Assembly (NCBI GenBank): GCA_003132905.1
Contig: PKZC01000406.1
Location: 11,442-22,199 of the forward strand
Source of the DNA: Bryobacterales bacterium
GTDB taxonomy: Bacteria > Acidobacteriota > Terriglobia > Bryobacterales > Bryobacteraceae
Direction: 5' to 3'
DNA: 10,758 nt
How positions within the stretch are numbered: the stretch's first letter is position 1; every line of letters starts with the position of its first letter. Below, one piece after another: positions 1 through 4,827 of this stretch. Under the pieces are notes generated by a model. The model ran no database searches, was not told the origin of the DNA, and worked only from the letters and a program-made list of their open reading frames with translations. The translations under genes and the position numbers were made by a program.

Positions 1-2009
1 AAACGGCGCGCAAATCCGATGGTGAGCGCATCGGGGCTGAGCACACGGCTGAGCCTCTGCAGGGTTTCGGGCGCTTCGGCCCGGCGCTGGGACTGTTCCA
101 CCGCGCGACGCCGCACAAATTCGAGCAGGCGCAGCTTGAGAGCGCCGTGCGTCTCCCATAGTTCGCCGTCGTCGATGTTTTCAATGCCTTCCCAAGTGCG
201 CGATTCTCCGCTATGTTGCAGCCACCCGGTCCCAAGATGACGATCGTAAATGCGGAACATCTGCGGCGCGAGCCATGTGGGCACGTGTACTCCATTGGTG
301 ATGTGCCCTATTGGCACCTCGTCCTCGAGCTTGCCGGGATAGAGGCCGGTCCACATAGCGCGTGAGACCTCGCCGTGCAGGGCAGAGACGGCATTGGCGC
401 GGCGCGACAGCTTCAGGCCCAGCACGGTCATGCAAAATTCTTCGAACTCGTTGCCCGAAATCTCGCGGCCCAGGTCCATGAGCTGGCGGTCGGAGAGGCC
501 CAGGCGCTCGCGCAGCGGACCAAGATGTTCTTCAATCAGGCCTGCGTTGAAACGATCGTGCCCAGCGGGAACTGGAGTGTGGGTGGTGAAAACCACTTCG
601 CGGGAAACGCGGGGCACGGCTTGTTCAAAGGACAGCCCTTCTTCCTGCATCCGGCTGGCGATGGCTTCGAGCACTGCAAATCCGCTGTGACCTTCGTTCA
701 GATGCAGCACGCCGGGCGTTATGCCCATAGCCTTCAACGCGCGGAATCCACCGACCCCGAGCAGCAGCTCCTGGCGAATGCGCACGCGGCCGTCGCCGCC
801 ATACAGGCGCGAAGTGAGTTCGCGGTCCTCGGGAGCATTACCCTCGACATTCGAATCAAGAAGCAGCAGGTCGCACCGGCCCACCTTCACCCGCCAGACT
901 TTGGCGCGAATAACGCCGCTGCGGGTTACGAGATCCACTTCCACGGGCTCGCCATTTTTGCCGATGGCCGGCTCCATGGGAAGCTGATTGACGTCAGTTT
1001 GGAGGTATTGCTCCTGCTGCCAGCCGTCGCGATCCAGGCGCTGGCGGAAGTAGCCCTGGCTGTAGAACAGTCCAATGCCGACCAAGGGAATGTCCAGGTC
1101 CGACGCGCTCTTGATATGGTCTCCCGTAAGAACGCCCAAGCCGCCCGAGTAAATCGGTAGCGACTCGTGCAATCCGAACTCGGCCGAGAAGTAGGCCACG
1201 GGACGGGGCCGCAGAGCGCCGGCATGAGTGGCGCCCCAGGTGCGATCCGCGCGCAAATACTCCTGCTGGCGCCGATAGGCGTAATTGATGCGGCCGTGCA
1301 GCACCAGTTCTCCGGCGCGGCGTTCCAGCTTCGCGAGCGGAATTTCCGACAACAGCGCGATGGGGTTGTGGTTCAATTGGCGGAAACGCACCGGGTCCAG
1401 ATCGCGGAACAAGCTGGTGGAATCGTTGTCCCAACTCCACCATAGATTGCGCGCGAGCGACCACAACCGTTCTTGCACCGGAGCGATGAAGCGGTCCAGA
1501 GCGCGCGCTTCGCTGACCACGGGCGCCACCTGGGCGGCCGCTTCCACCAGCATCTGCACTTCGTCGTCGGTGAAGGCGCGAGCTTCGGTGGTCTGTACCA
1601 CCAGTACGCCCTGCAACACGCCTTGATCGATGAGCGGAACGCCGCAAAACGACTGGTACGACTCTTCGCCAGCCTCACTAAAGTACTTAAAACGCGGATG
1701 ACTGGTGGCTTGCTCCACGGCCACAGGGCGCACCTGCTCGGCGACCAAACCCGCGAGTCCTTCGTTCAGCGCCATGCGTAGCGTGCCGATGCACTGGGGG
1801 CGCAGCCCAAGCGTGGCGGCCAGCACGAGATTCGCGCGATCCGGCTCCAGCAAGTAGGCCGAGCAAACGTCCGTCTGAAAGCGGCCGGCGATCAACGCCA
1901 CCACGTTCATCAACGTTTCGGCGGGCTTGCCGCCTTCGGCCGCCAGGTGGCCGATCTCTTCCAAAGTCAGGACATAACTGGCAGCACGAGCGCTGGCTAC
2001 TTGAGTCAT
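1..2009 (-). CDS. glgP: Alpha-glucan (glycogen) phosphorylase with N-terminal GAF domain, 3' end outside window
   Basis: Glycosyltransferase family 35 enzyme that phosphorolyses alpha-1,4-glucan to glucose-1-phosphate in the cytoplasm. I translated 669 codons from ATG 2009 down to the left edge; the C-terminal part, including the pyridoxal-phosphate lysine region, is missing. Residues about 15-168 form a GAF domain (DVCSAYLLEPDR at 48-59, SFCGVPL at 120-126) that resembles the GAF of nitrogen-PTS enzyme I (PtsP). Residues about 175-260 match the DUF3417 N-terminal region of bacterial/archaeal-type phosphorylases (RNLWWSWD at 187-194, NHNPIALL at 213-220). The catalytic part follows: VAYFSAEFGLHESLPIYSGGLG from 271, HLNEGHSGF 436-444, FTTHTPVPAGHD 474-485, GHITNGVHVPTW 568-579, and LTIGFARRF where the window ends. 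AGGGAG sits 9 nt before the ATG and supports this start. The short minus-strand and plus-strand ORFs over this region are shadows. Gene family is very secure; the GAF function is inferred. Confidence 0.95.
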   Translation of the reverse strand, partial: MTQVASARAASYVLTLEEIGHLAAEGGKPAETLMNVVALIAGRFQTDVCSAYLLEPDRANLVLAATLGLRPQCIGTLRMALNEGLAGLVAEQVRPVAVEQATSHPRFKYFSEAGEESYQSFCGVPLIDQGVLQGVLVVQTTEARAFTDDEVQMLVEAAAQVAPVVSEARALDRFIAPVQERLWSLARNLWWSWDNDSTSLFRDLDPVRFRQLNHNPIALLSEIPLAKLERRAGELVLHGRINYAYRRQQEYLRADRTWGATHAGALRPRPVAYFSAEFGLHESLPIYSGGLGVLTGDHIKSASDLDIPLVGIGLFYSQGYFRQRLDRDGWQQEQYLQTDVNQLPMEPAIGKNGEPVEVDLVTRSGVIRAKVWRVKVGRCDLLLLDSNVEGNAPEDRELTSRLYGGDGRVRIRQELLLGVGGFRALKAMGITPGVLHLNEGHSGFAVLEAIASRMQEEGLSFEQAVPRVSREVVFTTHTPVPAGHDRFNAGLIEEHLGPLRERLGLSDRQLMDLGREISGNEFEEFCMTVLGLKLSRRANAVSALHGEVSRAMWTGLYPGKLEDEVPIGHITNGVHVPTWLAPQMFRIYDRHLGTGWLQHSGESRTWEGIENIDDGELWETHGALKLRLLEFVRRRAVEQSQRRAEAPETLQRLSRVLSPDALTIGFARR

Positions 2010-2179
2010 AAGTTATAACTCCCTGTTGTAAGACACAAATCCCTTATCGGTCAAACGACGGGGTTATGACTTGACGGCCAACCGCGCATTCTTGGGGGGC
2101 GCGACTGCGTCCCGGCAGTTGGTTACCTAACTAGTCTATGCGGAACGGTGGCTGACGGCAAATCGTCGTCACAATCGCG
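2010..2179. other. Intergenic region upstream of the phosphorylase gene
   Basis: These 170 bases hold no credible gene. They separate the start of the phosphorylase gene from the stop of the HNH gene, both on the minus strand, so they must carry the phosphorylase leader and possibly the end of the upstream islet transcript. A TTGACC lies at 2048-2053 (minus strand), but its 17-bp-spaced partner TTACAA is a poor -10, so I do not call a promoter. No rho-independent terminator with a T tract was seen. Confidence 0.5.
2019..2024 (-). promoter_or_regulatory. Ribosome-binding site of the phosphorylase gene
   Basis: On the minus strand the bases read AGGGAG, 9 nt before ATG 2009. The spacer carries a perfect 10-bp palindrome, AGTTATAACT (2011-2020), which also overlaps the edge of the Shine-Dalgarno sequence. 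I found no convincing -35/-10 pair for this gene. Confidence 0.65.
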
Positions 2180-2548
2180 TCATTTAAGACGAGTTTTCGT
2201 CGCTTGTGCAATGGTCCGCCAGCGCATGTTCTCGGCCGTGTCTGCACCGCCGCGATTGAGCGGTTTGATGTGGTCGACGAAGTAGCCTGTGCAGCCGCCC
2301 TTTACCGATCCCGTGGCCGGGCAGGGGTGGTTCGAGCGGAATCCTCGGACGGGCCCTGGATTTCGCGCGATACCGCCGCTCAAGTCGCGCACGCAATTGA
2401 TGCAAGTGGGGACGTGGTTGTTGCGCGGCGTTGGAAATTTCGGGGTGATCACGATTTGGGCGTTCAGAATGGCACAGAACGCGAGCGCGAACGTTCCGAA
2501 TCGGAACAGGAGCGGGTGTTTCGAAGGCATCGCCGATGTGGTAAGCAC
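2180..2548 (-). CDS. Small exported HNH endonuclease-like protein
   Basis: A 122-residue protein with an N-terminal hydrophobic export signal (LLFRFGTFALAFCAILNA, residues 13-30) and an HNH-type ββα-metal core. Visible motifs are CVRD from C52, HPCPATG 74-80, a second Cys at C86 (CTGYFVDH), the DH pair D92-H93 (His is the expected general base), GGAD 100-103 and NMRW 107-110. This matches the CPxTG...GxCxGYxxDHxxPLxxGGxDxxxNMxW pattern I know from small bacterial HNH proteins. The usual third metal-side His is not obvious, as is common in that group. The longest start is GTG 2548 with GGAAG 5 nt upstream; ATG 2530 (residue 7) is an alternative and would trim the signal n-region. The LAFC segment is not a good lipobox because Phe occupies the -1 small-residue position. 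It lies 29 nt downstream of the antitoxin gene on the same strand, so it may be co-transcribed. Substrate is unknown. Confidence 0.75.
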   Translation of the reverse strand: MLTTSAMPSKHPLLFRFGTFALAFCAILNAQIVITPKFPTPRNNHVPTCINCVRDLSGGIARNPGPVRGFRSNHPCPATGSVKGGCTGYFVDHIKPLNRGGADTAENMRWRTIAQATKTRLK

Positions 2549-2577
2549 GTTGGCTTCCGAACGGACTCGGCGATCAA

Positions 2578-2934
2578 CTATTTCGCCTTAACCTTCTTAG
2601 CTGCCGGTGCAGCCGGCGGTTCGGTGAGAGCCTCGAACTGATTAATCCTGACGACCTCACCATTAGGGAAGGCCGCCCGAATCTCCAGTGTTCCGCCCAT
2701 GGCCCTCACGTAGCTCGCGAGAGTGCTGAGGTACATATCCGTCCGGTGCTCAATTTTTGACACTTCGGATTGCTTGACGTGCAGAACGCTCGCGAGGTTC
2801 TCCTGGGTAAGTTCGCGCGCCGCCCGCAATCTGCGCAAGGGCATCTCTTCGATCATCTTCCGAGACTCGCGCTCGCTCGCGGCACGCGCGGCCGGAGACA
2901 TTTTTCCGCGCAGTCCGCTAAATTTCCTAGCCAT
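2578..2934 (-). CDS. XRE-family antitoxin (HigA-like)
   Basis: A 118-residue DNA-binding protein expected to neutralise the upstream-encoded toxin and repress their shared promoter. A helix-turn-helix of the XRE/Cro type spans about residues 34-85: LRAARELTQENLASVL is the first part, and KQSEVSKIEHRTD (54-66) is the recognition helix region. MYLSTLASYVRAMGGTLEI (67-85) is typical of HigA-like antitoxins. The N-terminal 30 residues are charged and helical-looking. The C-terminus is a Pro/Ala/Lys-rich tail (from about 105) that may be disordered. It starts at ATG 2934, only 7 nt after the toxin stop. Its Shine-Dalgarno AAGGAG lies inside the last toxin codons, 10 nt before the ATG, which suggests translational coupling. 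Family assignment is firm; the partner relationship rests on adjacency and family pairing. Confidence 0.92.
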   Translation of the reverse strand: MARKFSGLRGKMSPAARAASERESRKMIEEMPLRRLRAARELTQENLASVLHVKQSEVSKIEHRTDMYLSTLASYVRAMGGTLEIRAAFPNGEVVRINQFEALTEPPAAPAAKKVKAK

Positions 2935-2941
2935 TTTCGGA

Positions 2942-3304
2942 TTACTCCTTCTTCTCTTGCCTCTTCAATTCCCGAAGATGCTGATCGTACAGAGTGTCGG
3001 CTCTGGGAACATGGATCTCATACCAGTGCTCGTCCCCTGTTTTGTCCCCTCCTAAAAGGAGGATCGCAACTCGCTTCGGGTTGAAGGCGTACAACACGCG
3101 GTATGGCTTCCCATGAATCTGGACACGAAGCTCGCCCATATGGGAGTGTCGCGAGCCGTTCACGCCTGAACTCAGCGGGAGCGGCAGGTCAGGCCCGTAT
3201 TCTTCCAGCATTCGGACGGCGGCATCGATCTTGATCTGTTCGGTTTCTTCCAGTCCATTCCACCATTCTTCAAACTGATCCGTGAACTCGACCTCCCAAG
3301 CCAC
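2942..3304 (-). CDS. HigB/RelE-superfamily toxin (phage Gp49-like)
   Basis: A 120-residue predicted ribosome-dependent mRNA interferase of the Gp49-like (PF05973-type) branch. From the start used here it reads MAWEVEFTDQFEEWW. Other features are LEEYGP (33-38), LPLSSGVNGSRHSHMGELR (42-60), the core GKPYRVLYAFNP (65-76), LLLGGDKTGDEHWYE (82-96) and a basic C-terminal helix (LRELKRQEKK). I chose GTG 3304 over the longer GTG 3328 for two reasons. Known family members begin with M-A-W-E-V-E, and the -10 element of the best promoter lies between the two GTG codons, so the longer start would not be on the transcript. There is no Shine-Dalgarno before 3304, and the predicted transcript starts at the GTG itself. 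Toxin-first order with an XRE antitoxin immediately downstream is the HigBA arrangement. Confidence 0.92.
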   Translation of the reverse strand: MAWEVEFTDQFEEWWNGLEETEQIKIDAAVRMLEEYGPDLPLPLSSGVNGSRHSHMGELRVQIHGKPYRVLYAFNPKRVAILLLGGDKTGDEHWYEIHVPRADTLYDQHLRELKRQEKKE

Positions 3305-3310
3305 AGCTCT

Positions 3311-3339
3311 AGTATTCCATTCACGCACTATTCTGTCAA
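3311..3339 (-). promoter_or_regulatory. Promoter of the toxin-antitoxin operon (leaderless)
   Basis: On the minus strand a consensus -35 TTGACA (3339-3334) is followed by a 17-bp spacer and the -10 AATACT (3316-3311, four of six matches). The expected transcription start, 7 nt after the -10, falls on the first base of GTG 3304. The toxin mRNA would therefore be leaderless. This is read directly from spacing; no start site has been measured. Confidence 0.65.
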
Positions 3340-3346
3340 GAGAATA
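3329..3346. repeat. Inverted repeat over the -35 box, candidate antitoxin operator
   Basis: Perfect 6-bp arms TATTCT (3329-3334) and AGAATA (3341-3346) surround the 6-bp spacer GTCAAG. The TTGACA -35 box lies within the repeat. A dimeric XRE antitoxin bound here would block RNA polymerase, which is the usual autoregulation in HigBA loci. Six-bp arms can arise by chance, so position is the main support. Confidence 0.5.
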
Positions 3347-3374
3347 TCGCTAGGGGGATTCAGGCTGGCGGCCT

Positions 3375-3399
3375 ACCTGGAAGCTTCGATCTCCCAGGT
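3375..3399. repeat. Hairpin between the TIR gene and the toxin promoter
   Basis: Arms ACCTGG (3375-3380) and CCAGGT (3394-3399) pair perfectly around a 13-nt loop, 11 nt beyond the TIR stop codon on the minus strand. It could weakly terminate the TIR transcript ahead of the toxin promoter, but no T tract follows, so a rho-independent terminator is not established. Confidence 0.3.
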
Positions 3400-3409
3400 T
3401 CCACCTTTC

Positions 3410-4579
3410 TCACTCCTCGGCCAGGAGGGCGGCTAGCAGATCGTTCTGAAGCGTCGCGCGCAAGATCGGGTTTCCCCAGCCCGTGAAGTCCGCGATGTTC
3501 CTCGTATCTCTAAGCGCCACTACCCATGACGTGTCAGTGTTTAATGCAACTTCGTCGATCCTGATCGGCAGAATGCATGGCGTCTTGGTTTCATTCTCCT
3601 TCGCCAACGCTCGCTCGACTTCATTTTCGACCCAGCGGCTCAGGACGGAGTCGGCGGATATGACGACCAGAAGTTGCCTGTGATCTCTGATGGCACTGTA
3701 GATGGCTTGGCGCTGCAGCTCTCCGATTTTCAGCGACGCGGAAGCCATCCAACATGAAGCTCCTCGAGATCGTAAGAACGTGAAGAGGTCGTTGGCGAAT
3801 ACTCGATCCTTTGAAGCGTAGCTTATGAAGCAGGATTGGTAGGAAGAATTCGCTTCGAATGCTTCAATCAACTGTGCAACTGGAATTTTTACGCCCGCTG
3901 ATTCCCAAAACGCCCTCGGCAAGCTTGCGTTTTCCAGAATCGTGCTCAAAGTGAACTGCGACGGCCCGAGGTGCTCGATCATTTCGAGCCGTGTGCAGTC
4001 CCGGAAGACCACGTCGACAAACGCTGTTTGGTCGAACATTGCACCCTCGAAATTCCCAGAAAGTCGGCAGCGCCGAAGAACTGCATTTCCGAAATCCGAG
4101 TGTTGAAATCGAATATCTTCAAACTCCCCGGAAAGCATCGACGCGGTGAGCTTCACTCCTGACAAGTCAGATTTCCTCAAGCGGCTGGCGATAACCTCGG
4201 CACGGGTCATAATCGCTCCGGCGAGATTGCTTTCCGAAATGTCAGTGAATCGAAAGCGGACATCTTCCATATAGGCCCCAGTCATGTCGCAGCGCATGAA
4301 GCGGCTCTGAAATGCCGTCAGCCAGGCCAGGTTCGCGTTCTTCAAGGACACCTGATTGAAACCTGTCTGCCACAACATTGCTCCCGAGAGGTCAGCTCCG
4401 TCCAGGTTTGTATCCTTGACGCCTCCAAGTCCCGCGAGAAACGGTACCGTGGAGGGATTCTCGCGTCTCCATTGGTTCCACGCGGCAGCGCCCTTCCTCA
4501 ATATCAATGTGTGTTTCGACGCGTCGGCTTCACTGCTTGGGTCCCAGGCGCTCCAGTGTGGCAGAAATTGAGTCACCAC
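3410..4579 (-). CDS. Pentapeptide-repeat protein with C-terminal TIR domain
   Basis: A 389-residue cytosolic protein. Residues about 22-50 form a cap (LRKGAAAWNQWRRENPSTVPFLAG). Degenerate pentapeptide repeats cover about 56-200 (DTNLDGADLSGAML from 56, SNLAGAIM 117-124, SDLSGVKL 137-144) and should form a right-handed beta-helix. A linker with LGPSQF (204-209) leads to a TIR domain at about 247-389: box 1 FISYASKD 251-258, SLKIGEL 282-288, VVISADSVLSRWVENEVERAL 305-325, and FTGW 365-368. In relatives I remember, the segment before LKIG reads A-P-E-D; here it is ASAS (279-282), so the glutamate expected of TIR NAD hydrolases is absent. The start is GTG 4579 (or the adjacent GTG 4576), because an in-frame TAG lies three codons upstream; no clear Shine-Dalgarno was seen. 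Codon and base use look more AT-rich than in flanking genes. A role as sensor/effector in defence or signalling is inferred. Confidence 0.92.
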   Translation of the reverse strand: MVTQFLPHWSAWDPSSEADASKHTLILRKGAAAWNQWRRENPSTVPFLAGLGGVKDTNLDGADLSGAMLWQTGFNQVSLKNANLAWLTAFQSRFMRCDMTGAYMEDVRFRFTDISESNLAGAIMTRAEVIASRLRKSDLSGVKLTASMLSGEFEDIRFQHSDFGNAVLRRCRLSGNFEGAMFDQTAFVDVVFRDCTRLEMIEHLGPSQFTLSTILENASLPRAFWESAGVKIPVAQLIEAFEANSSYQSCFISYASKDRVFANDLFTFLRSRGASCWMASASLKIGELQRQAIYSAIRDHRQLLVVISADSVLSRWVENEVERALAKENETKTPCILPIRIDEVALNTDTSWVVALRDTRNIADFTGWGNPILRATLQNDLLAALLAEE

Positions 4580-4827
4580 ACGATTCTAATACTCGATCCT
4601 TGCCGACACATTCTGTGCTGTTGCCACTATTGCACCCCATTTTTGGATTGTTTAGTGCTGGTACTGAAGTTATCGGCATCCTAAACTGAGTGTTGCGGCG
4701 CAAGTCGCCTCCACATCCATCCCGCGAGGGCGATGTACTAAGCTGGTAGAGTATTTCCCGCCGCCCCCGTGGAGCGACCCGCGGACCCCGTGTTCGTCCC
4801 CGAATTTTCTTGCCGGAGTTGAACACA
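4580..4827. other. Divergent intergenic region between TIR and PEPCK-like genes
   Basis: These 248 bases lie between the divergent starts of the TIR and PEPCK-like genes and should contain both promoters. I see a short inverted repeat, TTGC-GGC-GCAA (4693-4703), but no -35/-10 pair on either strand that I would defend. A minus-strand reading frame crosses the region and overlaps both genes' 5' ends; its composition does not look like a real protein. Confidence 0.45.
4815..4818 (+). promoter_or_regulatory. Shine-Dalgarno deciding the PEPCK start
   Basis: GGAG sits 9 nt before ATG 4828. The frame can be opened six codons earlier at TTG 4810, but that would place this good ribosome-binding site inside the coding region, so ATG 4828 is preferred. 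Confidence 0.7.

Noticed and set aside
375..1160. A 261-codon plus-strand open frame
   Set aside because: It is antisense to the phosphorylase gene, whose conserved motifs run through the whole interval; its translation has no domain character.
994..1647. A 217-codon minus-strand open frame rich in Arg, Ser and Gly
   Set aside because: It is an out-of-frame reading of the phosphorylase gene, as shown by the DUF3417 and GT35 motifs in the true frame.
2204..2641. A 145-codon plus-strand frame
   Set aside because: It lies opposite the HNH gene and the end of the antitoxin gene; no recognisable protein features.
3375..3399. Rho-independent terminator after the TIR gene
   Set aside because: The stem is only 6 bp with a 13-nt loop and no T tract, so it is recorded only as a hairpin.
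3410..4579. Thoeris-type defence system
   Set aside because: The TIR protein has pentapeptide repeats, and no ThsA-like SIR2/SLOG or macro-domain effector gene is nearby; the expected catalytic glutamate also seems absent.
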